This document shows positions 20,019 to 28,845 of a DNA stretch of 64,000 nt, piece by piece. The stretch covers positions 62,001-126,000 of the forward strand of contig CALMSR010000014.1 in the NCBI GenBank assembly GCA_937872465.1, written 5' to 3'. Positions within the stretch are counted from its first letter, which is position 1. Every line of letters begins with the position of its first letter. Position numbers and translations under genes: made by a program. Origin of the DNA: an uncultured Paracoccaceae bacterium (GTDB taxonomy: Bacteria > Pseudomonadota > Alphaproteobacteria > Rhodobacterales > Rhodobacteraceae). The notes under the pieces are model-generated. The model saw nothing but the letters and a program-made list of their open reading frames with translations, was not told the origin of the DNA and did no database searches.

Positions 20019-20663
20019 ATGCCGGCACAGCTCGACTACCCGACGATTTGCGAGGTCTTCCGGCGGTTCCAGATGAGCGAACCCGAGCCGCGGGGCGAGC
20101 TCGAGCATGTGAACGCCTATACCCTGCTGGTGGCGGTGGCGCTCTCGGCGCAGGCGACCGACAAGGGGGTGAACCGGGCGACCGAGGCGCTCTTCAAGCT
20201 TGCCGACACGCCCGAGAAGATGCTCGCGCTCGGCGAGGAGGGGCTGATCGGGCATATCCGCACGATCGGGCTCTATCGCAACAAGGCGCGCTACGTGATG
20301 CGCCTGTCGCAGATCCTCGTCGAGGATTTCGGCGGCGAGGTTCCCTCCTCGCGCGCGGCGCTCCAGAGCCTGCCGGGCGTCGGGCGCAAGACCGCGAACG
20401 TGGTCCTGAACACCTGGTGGCGCATTCCCGCCCAGGCGGTCGACACGCATATCTTCCGCGTGGCCAACCGCACCGGCATCGCCAGGGGGCGGGACGTGGC
20501 GGCGGTGGAGCGCGCGCTCGAGGACCAGGTGCCGGCGCCCTACCAGCTGCATGCGCATCACTGGCTGATCCTGCACGGCCGCTATGTCTGCAAGGCGCGC
20601 AAGCCCGCCTGCGCGGCCTGCCTGATCCGCGACCTCTGTGACTTCGAGGAGAAGACGATTTGA
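20019..20663 (+). CDS. nth: Endonuclease III
   Basis: Nth is a DNA glycosylase/AP lyase for oxidised pyrimidines. The 214-residue protein has the helix-hairpin-helix LPGVGRKTANVV with the catalytic Lys, the catalytic Asp in VDTHIFRVANRTG, and a C-terminal [4Fe-4S] loop with the C-x6-C-x2-C-x5-C spacing (CKARKPACAACLIRDLC). AAGGGGAG precedes the ATG at 20019. Its TGA overlaps the TTG start of the next gene. Confidence 0.95.
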   Translation: MPAQLDYPTICEVFRRFQMSEPEPRGELEHVNAYTLLVAVALSAQATDKGVNRATEALFKLADTPEKMLALGEEGLIGHIRTIGLYRNKARYVMRLSQILVEDFGGEVPSSRAALQSLPGVGRKTANVVLNTWWRIPAQAVDTHIFRVANRTGIARGRDVAAVERALEDQVPAPYQLHAHHWLILHGRYVCKARKPACAACLIRDLCDFEEKTI

Positions 20664-21655
20664 ACAAGCCCGTCCAGGTCATCGGCATCGGCAATGCCAT
20701 CGTGGATGTCATCGCCTCGATCGAGGAGCGTTTCCTCGCCGAGAACGGCGTCGAGAAGGGCATCATGCAGCTGATCGACACCGCGCGCGCGGTCGAGCTC
20801 TATTCCCGCATGGGACCGGCGCGCGAGGTCTCGGGCGGCTCGGCGGCCAATACCATCGCCGGGCTCGCGGCGCTCGGGGCGCGCACGGCCTATGTGGGCA
20901 AGGTCAAGGACGACCAGCTCGGCGCGATCTTCGCCCATGACCTGCGGGCGCAGGGGGCGGGCTATGCCACGCCGCTCGCGCCGCGCGACCACGCGGCCGA
21001 GACCGGGCGCTGCATGGTGCTGGTGACCCCGGACGGCGAGCGGTCGATGAACACCTATCTCGGGGTCTCGGAATTCCTCGCGCCGGAGGATATCGACGCG
21101 GCGGCGATGGCGGGGGCGGAATGGATCTTCCTCGAGGGCTACCGCTTCGACGGCCCCGACAGCCAGGCGGCCTTCGCCAAGGCGATCCGCGCCACCAAGT
21201 CGAACGGCGGCAGGGTGGCGATCACGCTCTCCGACCCCTTCTGCGTGGAGCGGCACCGGGACGCGTTCCTGGCGATGATCCGGGCGGACGTGGACCTCTT
21301 GGTGGCCAACGAGCATGAATTGTGCTCGCTCTATCTCACGCAAGATCTGGCAGTCGCGATGAGCCGGGCGGAGGCGGAGGTGCCGGTGACGGCCTGCACC
21401 GTCGGGGAGCGGGGGGCGCATGTGCTGGCCGGGGGCGAGCGGGTCCATGCCCCGGCGACCGCGGTGCGGGTGGTGGACGCCACCGGCGCGGGCGATCTCT
21501 TCGCCGCGGGCTTCCTGCACGGGCTGACCGGCGGCCGGGACTGGCTGACCTGCGCCCGGATGGGCTGCCTCGCCGCCGGCGAGGTCATCGGCCATATCGG
21601 CGCCCGGCCCGAGGCCGACCTGCGGGCGCTCTTCGCCGCGGAAGGGCTGGGCTGA
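20660..21655 (+). CDS. PfkB-family adenosine kinase
   Basis: This is a ribokinase-family sugar/nucleoside kinase, close to bacterial adenosine kinases by its GIGNAIVDVIASIEERFL start and SGGSAANTIAGLAALG substrate loop. The C-terminal DATGAGDLFAAGFLHGL holds the catalytic Asp and anion hole. The 331-residue product starts at a TTG (20660) that overlaps the nth stop as TTGA, with GAGGAG 9 bases upstream. Translational coupling to nth is expected. The exact substrate is inferred. Confidence 0.87.
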   Translation: MNKPVQVIGIGNAIVDVIASIEERFLAENGVEKGIMQLIDTARAVELYSRMGPAREVSGGSAANTIAGLAALGARTAYVGKVKDDQLGAIFAHDLRAQGAGYATPLAPRDHAAETGRCMVLVTPDGERSMNTYLGVSEFLAPEDIDAAAMAGAEWIFLEGYRFDGPDSQAAFAKAIRATKSNGGRVAITLSDPFCVERHRDAFLAMIRADVDLLVANEHELCSLYLTQDLAVAMSRAEAEVPVTACTVGERGAHVLAGGERVHAPATAVRVVDATGAGDLFAAGFLHGLTGGRDWLTCARMGCLAAGEVIGHIGARPEADLRALFAAEGLG

Positions 21656-21693
21656 AGCGCGGCCCTGGGGGCGGAAAAGGGCCGCCCGAGAGA

Positions 21694-21750
21694 CTGTCCC
21701 CATGGGGACAGATCGCAAACCGCTGATTTCAAAAGGATAAAGTGTTAACG
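21694..21750 (+). repeat. Dispersed palindrome element, copy 2
   Basis: An 18-bp perfect palindrome (21694-21711) with the same GTCCCCATGGGGAC core as at 9173 is followed by TAAAGTGTTAACG at 21738-21750. The spacing is identical and CTGA is shared at the same position in the spacer. It lies 38 bases after the adenosine kinase stop. Confidence 0.8.
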
Positions 21751-22091
21751 ACGCTGCGGCTTCGTGTCTGGCGAGGCGCCGGCGGGCCAAGACGGGACGG
21801 TCATCCATGGGCGCCTGCGACCGGATCACGGGAGCTCCGGCGGCGAGCATGGAGAACGCAACGGACACCGCGAATAGTCCTATCTGCAATCACCTGCGAC
21901 CGCGCCTCTTTGGCTGGTCGCCATTCCTACCGTATCTCGCAGAATAGACTGCTTCGGCCTCCATGCGCCAGGCGCGGGTCGCCGGCGCAACCTCTATGGG
22001 AGTCTTGAGTCACCCTTGGCGGCGACGGTTTGAGTTCGAGCGAGATCTGACGCAAGTTGATCCGACACGGGGTTTTGCCGGGGACGCACTC
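21751..22091. other. Gene-free left flank of the SIR2 island
   Basis: No convincing gene was found in these 341 bases. Composition shifts towards lower GC. An upstream in-frame ATG at 21996 could extend the SIR2 gene by 32 residues, but those residues look unrelated to the family. Confidence 0.5.
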
Positions 22092-23246
22092 ATGTCGAAC
22101 AGGTATCGATTGATCATCCTTGGGGCCGGCTTCTCGCGACCCGCAGGATTCCCGCTCGCGGCAGACCTTTGGGAGGAGATCCGCGAGACCGCCGCGTCCT
22201 TTTCACGGGACCTCAGGGCCTACAAATTCAACGAAGACCTGCATCGCTACATCGAGTTCCGCCGGGAGATCGACGGCAACGCACCGACGCCAGACACAGT
22301 GGATTTCGAAGACTTCATGGGCTTCCTTGATGTGGAGCACCACCTGGGACTGCGTGGCAGCGATACCTGGAGCGAAGACGGCAACGAAGGCACAATCGTC
22401 ACCAAGTTCTTGATCGGCACTATTTTGGCCCGCCACTTGAACGAGCTCAACGCATTGCCTGGACTTTATATAGAATTTGCCAAGCGTCTTGATTTGAACG
22501 ACACTGTCATCACTTTCAACTATGACACGTTGCTTGAGCGAGCGCTGGATACCATAGGCAAACCCTATCGACTATTCTCAACCCGATTAGCGAGCGTTCA
22601 TGAACTTCGTGGTACTGTCGACAATAGCCGGGATGAAGTTGTAGTCCTCAAGGTTCACGGCTCCATCGACTGGTTCGACCGCTCCCAATTTGAACGTCTG
22701 ATTGCATTGCACGAAAGGGAGAATGCGCCGCCCCCCGAGGATATCATATTCTCGCATGAGGCCGCCTTGGGCTTGGAGCGCCTAGTCGATGGCCCCTGCC
22801 ACCATATAGATCCGCTCAGGAATGTCTACCGTGCCAAGAACCTGAAGGCACTCTACGCCAAGAGACTGCTTTTCTTGGCCACGCCGCGCATCCTTCCACC
22901 GTCCGCCACCAAGCTACTCTATGCAACTCGCATGAACGATTTCTGGTACGGCATGGGAAACGCCGGCTACTACAGTTCCGGCATGGCCATCATCGGCTTC
23001 TCGTTGCCCACCCAGGATGATTATGCCCGACAAATCCTTTACGCGCTCGTGACAAACTATCAAAAACACAATTGGGGCAAAGGCGACCCCCACCCGAAAA
23101 AGACGCCGCTCGCCATCGTTGACTTCTTCTCCGATGCCGCCTCTGAAGCCCGTTTCCGGGAGAGGTATCGCTTCGTGGATTGGTCCCGCGCCGATCTCAG
23201 CGGACGAGGTTTCGACTTTGCTTCGCTAGACAAAATATTCGCTTGA
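22092..23246 (+). CDS. SIR2-like domain protein, probable antiphage NADase
   Basis: The 384-residue protein carries the SIR2-like Rossmann signature found in bacterial defence effectors that destroy NAD+ on phage infection. GAGFSRPAGFPLA (residues 11-23) is the NAD-binding loop, TFNYDTLLERAL (141-152) holds the catalytic Asn/Asp region, KVHGSIDW (187-194) the catalytic His, and IIGFSLPTQDDYARQIL the later nucleotide contact. No second domain or partner gene is visible, so it would be a stand-alone SIR2 protein. It sits alone between core genes in AT-richer DNA with different codon use, a sign of horizontal transfer. The ATG at 22092 lacks a strong SD. Assignment to a named defence type is not possible by eye. 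Confidence 0.8.
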   Translation: MSNRYRLIILGAGFSRPAGFPLAADLWEEIRETAASFSRDLRAYKFNEDLHRYIEFRREIDGNAPTPDTVDFEDFMGFLDVEHHLGLRGSDTWSEDGNEGTIVTKFLIGTILARHLNELNALPGLYIEFAKRLDLNDTVITFNYDTLLERALDTIGKPYRLFSTRLASVHELRGTVDNSRDEVVVLKVHGSIDWFDRSQFERLIALHERENAPPPEDIIFSHEAALGLERLVDGPCHHIDPLRNVYRAKNLKALYAKRLLFLATPRILPPSATKLLYATRMNDFWYGMGNAGYYSSGMAIIGFSLPTQDDYARQILYALVTNYQKHNWGKGDPHPKKTPLAIVDFFSDAASEARFRERYRFVDWSRADLSGRGFDFASLDKIFA

Positions 23247-23453
23247 GTGCCACCCAGCGCGGCAGAGTCCCACCCTGTGGTGACGCGGAGCGAGGTGAGG
23301 AATTTGGCTGCTTCGGGCCGAGTGCGGGCACTGACGGACCGGCCTCCTGTCGTGCGGCATGTGTCACGGCGAAGGACTCGGTGCTGCGGGGAAGTGGCGA
23401 TTTCGGGTCTGTTGAGTGTGGTTCCCGGTCGCAGCCGGTTCCCATGACGCAGG

Positions 23454-24767
23454 CTATCGTGCGAGCAACGTGCCCAGTCGCTCGAAGCTCGCGGGGACGC
23501 CCTCGGGGCTGCGTTCGGTGAAGAAGGCGTCGAGGCGGGGCCAGAGCTCGATGGCCTCGTCGATGGCGGCGTCGCTGCCGGGCACGTAGAGGCCGGTCTG
23601 GATCATCAGCGCGGCGTTCTCGTAGGCCGTCAGCACTCGGCGGACGCGGGCGAGCTGGGCGTTCTCGGCCTCGCTGGCGATGCCTGGCAGGCTGCGCGAG
23701 ACGCTGCGGCGGACGTCGATCGCCGGGAAGCGGCCACGTTCGGCGATGGCGCGGTCGAGCACCACATGGCCGTCGAGCACGCCGCGGGTGATGTCGGCGA
23801 CGGGCTCGTCCATGTCCGAGGCCGCGACCAGCACCGAGAAGATGCCGGTGATGTCGCCCTTGCCGAAGGGCCCGGGCCCGGCGCGTTCGCAGAGGGATGC
23901 GATCAGATTGGCGGTGGAAGGCGGGAAGCCGCGCAAGGACGGCGCCTCGCCGGCGGTGAGCGCGATCTCGCGATGGGCCTCGGCGAAGCGGGTGAGGCTG
24001 TCGACGAGCAGGAGCACGTGGCGGCCCTGGTCGCGGAAGACCTCGGCCGTGGCCATGGCCATCCAGGCGGCGCGGCGCTTGATGAGCGGCGCCTGGTCGG
24101 AGGTGGCGGCGATGACCACGGCGCGGGCCATGCCCTCGGGGCCGAGCACGTTCTCCACGAAGTCGCGCAGCTCCCGGCCGCGCTCGCCGATCAGGGCGTA
24201 GACCACGATATCGGCCTCGATGCCGCGGGCGAGGTCGGCGAGAAGCGAGGACTTGCCGATGCCCGAGCCCGCGAAGACGCCGATGCGCTGGCCGCGGGCG
24301 ATGGGCAGGACGGTGTCGAAGACCGCGAGGCCGGTGGAGAGGCGGGGCCCGAGCGCCTTGCGCGTGGCGGGCGCCGGGGGCTCGTGGCGCAGGGCGGCGG
24401 TGGCGGCACCCGCGGCCAGGGGCCGGCCGTCGAGGGGCTGGCCGAAGGCGTCGACGATGCGCCCGACCCAGCTGGCGTCGGGGTGCACGCCGGTCTCGCC
24501 GAGGAGCCTCGCCTCCCGCCCCACGGCGGCGCCTTCGAGCGGCGCATAGGTCATCGCGCGGGCTCGGCTTTCGGAGATGCCGACGATCTCGCCGCCCAGA
24601 TCCCGGCCGCCGGCAAGGGCGATCGAGACCTGGTCGCCGATTCGCGCCTGATGCGTGAGCCCGGCGATCTCGAGCGAGGCGGTGCCGACCGCGGCGACGC
24701 GGCCGATGCGCTTGTGGTTGGAAATGCGGGACAATTCCGCCGTCAGGGCCGTGAAGTCAGTATGCAT
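23454..24767 (-). CDS. fliI: Flagellum-specific ATPase FliI
   Basis: FliI is the F1-beta-like ATPase of the flagellar type III export apparatus. The 437-residue protein has Walker A GSGIGKSS, the catalytic ALIGERGRELRDF, Walker B LLLVDSLTRFAEA and the ERAGPGPFGKGDITGIFSVL segment. It is transcribed divergently from flgB across 93 bases. The usual neighbours fliH and fliJ are not next to it. Confidence 0.93.
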   Translation of the reverse strand: MHTDFTALTAELSRISNHKRIGRVAAVGTASLEIAGLTHQARIGDQVSIALAGGRDLGGEIVGISESRARAMTYAPLEGAAVGREARLLGETGVHPDASWVGRIVDAFGQPLDGRPLAAGAATAALRHEPPAPATRKALGPRLSTGLAVFDTVLPIARGQRIGVFAGSGIGKSSLLADLARGIEADIVVYALIGERGRELRDFVENVLGPEGMARAVVIAATSDQAPLIKRRAAWMAMATAEVFRDQGRHVLLLVDSLTRFAEAHREIALTAGEAPSLRGFPPSTANLIASLCERAGPGPFGKGDITGIFSVLVAASDMDEPVADITRGVLDGHVVLDRAIAERGRFPAIDVRRSVSRSLPGIASEAENAQLARVRRVLTAYENAALMIQTGLYVPGSDAAIDEAIELWPRLDAFFTERSPEGVPASFERLGTLLAR

Positions 24768-24860
24768 GGGGCCTCCCGCGCCGATCCGGCTGCTTACGCT
24801 TTGTCAACCAACAAGGGTTAAGCCGCGGTTTCGACGCGGAACGGCGGGAGAACCCGGCCC

Positions 24861-25256
24861 ATGGATCTGAACCTCAACATCCTTCGGCTCGCGAGCGGGC
24901 TCGCGGCGCATGCCGGCTCGCGCCAGCAGGTGGTGGCCGAGAACATCGCCCATGCCGATACGCCCGGCTACCGGGCGCGCGACGTGGCGGATTTCTCCGA
25001 GAGCCTGCGCGGCGGTGCGCCCGCCTTCGCCGCGAAGGTGACACGGCCGGGGCATCGCGCCTTCGGGGCGGATGCGAACGGTGTCGCGGTGCGCGAGGTG
25101 ACGGCCCTGGGCGCGGAGAGCCCGAACGGCAATACCGTCAGCCTCGAGGACCAGATGATGCGCGCCGCCGAGGTGCGCCAGAGCCACGACATGGCGCTCG
25201 GGGTCTATCGCAAGTCGCTCGACATCCTGCGCGCCTCGATCGGCCGGAACCGCTAG
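24861..25256 (+). CDS. flgB: Flagellar basal-body rod protein FlgB
   Basis: FlgB is a proximal rod subunit. The 131-residue protein has the N-terminal rod motif QQVVAENIAHADTPGYRARDV and a C-terminal amphipathic helix ending SLDILRASIGRNR. It starts the flgB-flgC-fliE-fliQ operon, divergent from fliI, with flgC 11 bases downstream. Confidence 0.93.
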   Translation: MDLNLNILRLASGLAAHAGSRQQVVAENIAHADTPGYRARDVADFSESLRGGAPAFAAKVTRPGHRAFGADANGVAVREVTALGAESPNGNTVSLEDQMMRAAEVRQSHDMALGVYRKSLDILRASIGRNR

Positions 25257-25267
25257 GAGCCCGCAAG

Positions 25268-25660
25268 ATGAACGAGATGATGAAGACCATGGCGGCCTCG
25301 GCGAGCGGGATGCGGGCGCAATCGGCGCGCATCCGCATCGGCGCGGAGAACATCGCCAATGCCGACACGCCGGGCTACCGGCGCAAGACGGTGAGCTTCG
25401 AGGAGACCTTCCAGCGCAGCGGCGAGGCGCGGGCGGTGGCGACCGGTCCGGTCCGGCTCGACCAGCGCGAGCTGGCGCGGGTCTACGACCCCAACCACCC
25501 CATGGCCGGGGAGGACGGCTATTTCGAGGGGTCAAACGTCGACCTGATGGTCGAGATCGCGGATTCGCGCGAGGCGAACCGTTCCTACGAGGCCAATCTG
25601 CGCATGTTCGAGCAGGCGCGGCAGATGGCGAGCTCGCTGCTCGACCTGCTGCGCCGTTAA
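25268..25660 (+). CDS. flgC: Flagellar basal-body rod protein FlgC
   Basis: FlgC is a proximal rod subunit of 130 residues. It shows GAENIANADTPGYRRKTVSFEE at the N-terminus and the C-terminal signature GSNVDLMVEIADSREANRSYEANLRMFEQ. It lies 11 bases after flgB and 17 bases before fliE. Confidence 0.94.
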   Translation: MNEMMKTMAASASGMRAQSARIRIGAENIANADTPGYRRKTVSFEETFQRSGEARAVATGPVRLDQRELARVYDPNHPMAGEDGYFEGSNVDLMVEIADSREANRSYEANLRMFEQARQMASSLLDLLRR

Positions 25661-25677
25661 CGGAAAGGATTTCCAGA

Positions 25678-25977
25678 ATGGACATCAAGGCGACACTCGC
25701 ATCCCAGCTCTATTCCCAGGCCCAGCTCGCCGCGAAGCCGGTGGCGCCGGAAGAGGCCGGGAAGACCGCGGCGGCGGCCTTCGAGGCGGCGGGCGCGGAT
25801 TTCCTGGAGACGCTGCGCGCCGGCGAGGAGACGGTGCAGGCGGGGCTCGTGGGCCGCGCCGATCCCCAGGCGGTGGTCGAGGCGCTGGCCGCCACGGAAT
25901 TCGCGGTGCAGACCGCCGTCGCGGTGCGCGACAAGGTGGTCGAGGCCTATCAGGAAATCCTGCGCATGCCCGTCTGA
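25678..25977 (+). CDS. fliE: Flagellar hook-basal body complex protein FliE
   Basis: FliE joins the MS ring to the rod. The 99-residue product has the C-terminal family pattern VVEALAATEFAVQTAVAVRDKVVEAYQEILRMPV and a conserved middle around FLETLRAGEETVQAGL. It sits between flgC and fliQ, 3 bases before fliQ. Confidence 0.92.
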   Translation: MDIKATLASQLYSQAQLAAKPVAPEEAGKTAAAAFEAAGADFLETLRAGEETVQAGLVGRADPQAVVEALAATEFAVQTAVAVRDKVVEAYQEILRMPV

Positions 25978-25980
25978 GCC

Positions 25981-26247
25981 ATGACCGAAGCCGAGGTTCT
26001 CGACATCCTGCGCCAGGGGCTCTGGACGGCGATGGTCGTCTCGGCGCCGATCCTTGCCGTGGCGCTGATCGTCGGCGTGGCGATCGGCCTCGTGCAGGCG
26101 CTGACCTCGGTGCAGGAGATGACGCTGACCTTCGTGCCGAAGCTCGGCGCGATCCTCGCGGTCTTCTGGATCACCATGAGCTTCTCGGGCGCGACGCTGG
26201 TGCGATTCTACCAGGACCAGATCATCCCGCTGGTGATCGGACGCTGA
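25981..26247 (+). CDS. fliQ: Flagellar export apparatus protein FliQ
   Basis: FliQ is a small inner-membrane export gate subunit of 88 residues. It has two hydrophobic segments (about residues 15-37 and 50-72) and the family phrase IGLVQALTSVQEMTLTFVPK. It ends the flgB operon. The partner gate genes fliR, flhB and flhA lie 8-11 kb downstream on the other strand. Confidence 0.93.
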   Translation: MTEAEVLDILRQGLWTAMVVSAPILAVALIVGVAIGLVQALTSVQEMTLTFVPKLGAILAVFWITMSFSGATLVRFYQDQIIPLVIGR

Positions 26248-26482
26248 CGGCCGGCGGTCCCGCGCGCGGTTGTGCGCGCGCGCACAGTCCAGTAACCTGT
26301 TGATTCTACGAAAAGAATGCGCGCGCCGTTAACCGGCTGGCAACTTCCGTGAGGGCTTCGGCCCTTCGCGGGACCCGCGGATAGAGGATCCGGGGTCCCG
26401 GGGCGCCGGTGTCGGTCAGCCGGACAGGATCCTGGGCAAGGACTTGCCTCGGGCTATCGCGGAGCAGGCGCCGCGCCAAAGT

Positions 26483-26508
26483 CCGGCGCCGCATGGCTGC
26501 GGCGCCGG
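26483..26508 (-). terminator. 11-bp hairpin downstream of lipoprotein gene
   Basis: CCGGCGCCGCA (26483-26493), loop TGGC, TGCGGCGCCGG (26498-26508) is a perfect stem 16 bases past the stop of the minus-strand gene. The rest of the 277-base gap back to fliQ shows no gene. Confidence 0.7.
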
Positions 26509-26524
26509 CGCCGGCGCGACCGGC

Positions 26525-27022
26525 CTAGAGGCCTTCCTGGCAGCTGCGCAGGGCGGCGATGGCGGGGTCGACGTCATCGAGCGGGACGATCACGCGCCGG
26601 TCGTCGCCGTAGCTGATGGTGAGCTCGTCGTAATTGCCGAGGTCGTAGATGAACTCGGCGTTGTCCACCGGCACGGTGGCGCCGCCGAAGCCGGCGGTGT
26701 CCTGACCGGTGAAGGTGCCCGTGAACTCCCGGTCGCCGACGGTGAAGGTCGCGGGAATCGACTGCCCGGGCGCGATACCCTCGTAGCCCTGCACGAAGAT
26801 CGAGAGATAGCCGGACGGCGGCGTCGAGGTGGCGTTGATGCCCATCTGCACCTCGGAATTCGGGTCGACGAAGTTGCGGACCGCGAAGCAGCCGGGACCC
26901 GCGTTCTCGTTCACGTCGATCCGCCACTGGCCCACGGTCTGGCCGGTTTCGGAGATCTGCTCGTTGGCGGCGCAGGCCGCCAGTGCCGTCGAGGCCGCGA
27001 GGATGATCACTGTCGTCTTCAT
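26525..27022 (-). CDS. Putative secreted lipoprotein, unknown function
   Basis: The 165-residue product begins MKTTVIILAASTALAACAAN, a lipoprotein-type signal peptide with a lipobox-like LAAC. The mature part is a small acidic, beta-rich domain with GYLSIFVQGYEGIAPGQSIPATFTVGDREF and two later cysteines (GPGCFAV and RSCQEG). I do not recognise a named family. It lies downstream of atoE on the same strand but is separated by a hairpin, so it is probably its own unit. Its position inside the flagellar locus does not by itself imply a flagellar role. Confidence 0.7.
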   Translation of the reverse strand: MKTTVIILAASTALAACAANEQISETGQTVGQWRIDVNENAGPGCFAVRNFVDPNSEVQMGINATSTPPSGYLSIFVQGYEGIAPGQSIPATFTVGDREFTGTFTGQDTAGFGGATVPVDNAEFIYDLGNYDELTISYGDDRRVIVPLDDVDPAIAALRSCQEGL

Positions 27023-27158
27023 GGTTTCTCCTTCCCTGGGCCTCCCCCGGCCCGCGCTGACTATAGCCGACCGCAGGCCGAGAGGAGCCCCTTTCCTGCG
27101 ATATTTGCAGACATTGCCGCAGGGTTGTACCCGGATGCCGGCGTCCGGCGCAACGACC

Positions 27159-27180
27159 GACTTCGGTCTGCGCCGAAGTC
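27159..27180 (-). terminator. Hairpin after atoE
   Basis: GACTTCGG (27159-27166), a 6-base loop, CCGAAGTC (27173-27180) is a perfect 8-bp stem 14 bases beyond the atoE stop on the minus strand. There is no clear T-run. Confidence 0.65.
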
Positions 27181-27193
27181 CTGCGTGGATCCC

Positions 27194-28501
27194 TCAGACA
27201 TAGGTCAGCCCGATCGCGATGATGATGCCCGAGAGCACCAGCTGGATCAGGCAGAAGCCCATGATGTCCTTGGCGTTGAGGCCCGCGATCGCCAGCACCG
27301 GCAGCGCCCAGAAGGGCTGAACCATGTTGGTCCAGGCGTCGCCCCAGGCCACCGCCATGGCGGCGCGGGCCATGTCGGTGCCGAGCGCCTGGGCCGCGGG
27401 CAGGATCACCGGCCCCTGCACCGCCCATTGCCCGCCGCCCGAGGGGACGAAGAAGTTGACGATTCCCGCAGAGAGGAAGGTCCAGAACGGCAGGGTCTCG
27501 GCGCTGGCAAACGAGATCAGCCAGTCGGAGATGGTGGTGGCGAGCCCCGAGCCGACCATCACCGCCATGATGCCCGCGTAGAAGGGAAACTGGATCACGA
27601 TGCCGGCGCCGCCCTTGATGCCCTCGTTGAGCGAGGCGAGCAGGCGGCGCGGGGTGCCGTGCAGGATGATGGCGAGCGTCAGGAACAGGAAGTTGACCAC
27701 GTTCAGCGTCAGCCCGCCGCCGCCGGAGAAATAGACCAAGAGCCAGAGGAGCCCCGCGGCGCCGATCAGCCAGGAGAGGGTGCGGCTGGTCTCCAGCCGG
27801 TCCGAGGGGCGGTGCAGCGAGCCGTCGTCGGGCTCGGGCTCCGCGAGCTTCGCGGGGTCGACATAGACGCTGTCGGCCTCGGACGGCAGCATCATCCAGT
27901 TGACCAGCGGCACGGCGACGAAGAGCGCCACGACGATGGCGAGGTTGAAGGCCGAGAAGATCGTCTGGTCGGAGGGGATGATGCCGGTGATCGCCTCGAA
28001 GGGATGGCCCGGCGTGGCGACCGAGAGCGGGATCGAGCCCGCGAGCCCGCCGTGCCAGACCAGGAAGCCGGAATAGGCCGAGGCGATCAGCAGGCGGTAG
28101 TCGACGCGGATCTGGCGGGCGAGTTCCTTGGCGAAGAGCGCGCCGACCACGAGGCCGAAGCCCCAGTTGATCCAGCTCGCCGTCAGCGAGACGAGGGTCA
28201 CGAGCAGGATCGCGCCGCCGGGGGTGGTGGCGAGCGCCGCGATGCGGGTGAGGAGGCGCTTCACCAGGGGCGAATTGGCCAGCATGAAGCCCGCGACGAG
28301 GACCAGGAGCATCTGCATGGAAAACTCCAGCAGCTTCCAGAAGCCGTCGCCCCACATGGTGACGACCGCGAGCGGGTTCTGGCCCTCGATCAGCACCGCG
28401 GCGAGAAAGACCACCAGGGTCAGGATCAGCACGAAGATATAGGGGTCGGGCAGGTAGCGGTCGACGAGGCGGACCAGCGGTTTCGACACGGCGGCGAGCA
28501 T
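27194..28501 (-). CDS. Short-chain fatty acid transporter, AtoE family
   Basis: AtoE-type proteins move short-chain fatty acids such as acetoacetate or butyrate across the inner membrane. The 435-residue protein has about 11-12 hydrophobic segments and the family motifs SWINWGFGLVVGALFAKELAR, SGFLVWHGGLAGSIPLSVATPGHP and FFVPSGGGQWAVQGPV. The ATG at 28501 has GGGAGGA 7 bases upstream. A longer in-frame 5' extension to 28642 is basic and lacks hydrophobic or family features. It interrupts the flagellar genes between fliQ and flgF. Confidence 0.88.
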   Translation of the reverse strand: MLAAVSKPLVRLVDRYLPDPYIFVLILTLVVFLAAVLIEGQNPLAVVTMWGDGFWKLLEFSMQMLLVLVAGFMLANSPLVKRLLTRIAALATTPGGAILLVTLVSLTASWINWGFGLVVGALFAKELARQIRVDYRLLIASAYSGFLVWHGGLAGSIPLSVATPGHPFEAITGIIPSDQTIFSAFNLAIVVALFVAVPLVNWMMLPSEADSVYVDPAKLAEPEPDDGSLHRPSDRLETSRTLSWLIGAAGLLWLLVYFSGGGGLTLNVVNFLFLTLAIILHGTPRRLLASLNEGIKGGAGIVIQFPFYAGIMAVMVGSGLATTISDWLISFASAETLPFWTFLSAGIVNFFVPSGGGQWAVQGPVILPAAQALGTDMARAAMAVAWGDAWTNMVQPFWALPVLAIAGLNAKDIMGFCLIQLVLSGIIIAIGLTYV

Positions 28502-28845
28502 GGATCGTTCCTCCCCTGAAGATCCGAGGCCGTCACTCTGCCGCCCGATCGCGGGAGACACAACCGCTCCCGTGGGGCGCGAGGAGCCCGCGGCGCCTCG
28601 CCTTTTCGGTCCGGGGCATGTGGTGCGGGCCGCGCGGGCCACGCGGCCTTTTCCTGACCCGGGATCGGGCTTCGGGCCGCAGTGTCAGTCGGGCGGCAGG
28701 GCTGCCGGGATGAGCCGGCCGTCTCGGCCGGAAGAGAGCTTTCCGAAGCTCGTCCGTGGCTTGACCGAATCTTTACCAACCGCCGCCATGGTGCCCTCCG
28801 AGCGCGGATGTCCGCGCGGTGACGCGAGAATCGCGGGAGAGTGCA
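28502..28845. other. Divergent promoter region atoE / flgF
   Basis: These 344 bases separate the divergent atoE and flgF starts. I see no gene and no clear sigma70 or CtrA site. The GC-rich 5' part holds only shadow frames. Confidence 0.4.

Noticed and set aside
23247..23453. Possible gene fragment between the SIR2 gene and fliI
   Set aside because: Short frames exist but none shows a recognisable domain or SD. It is more likely a decayed edge of the island.
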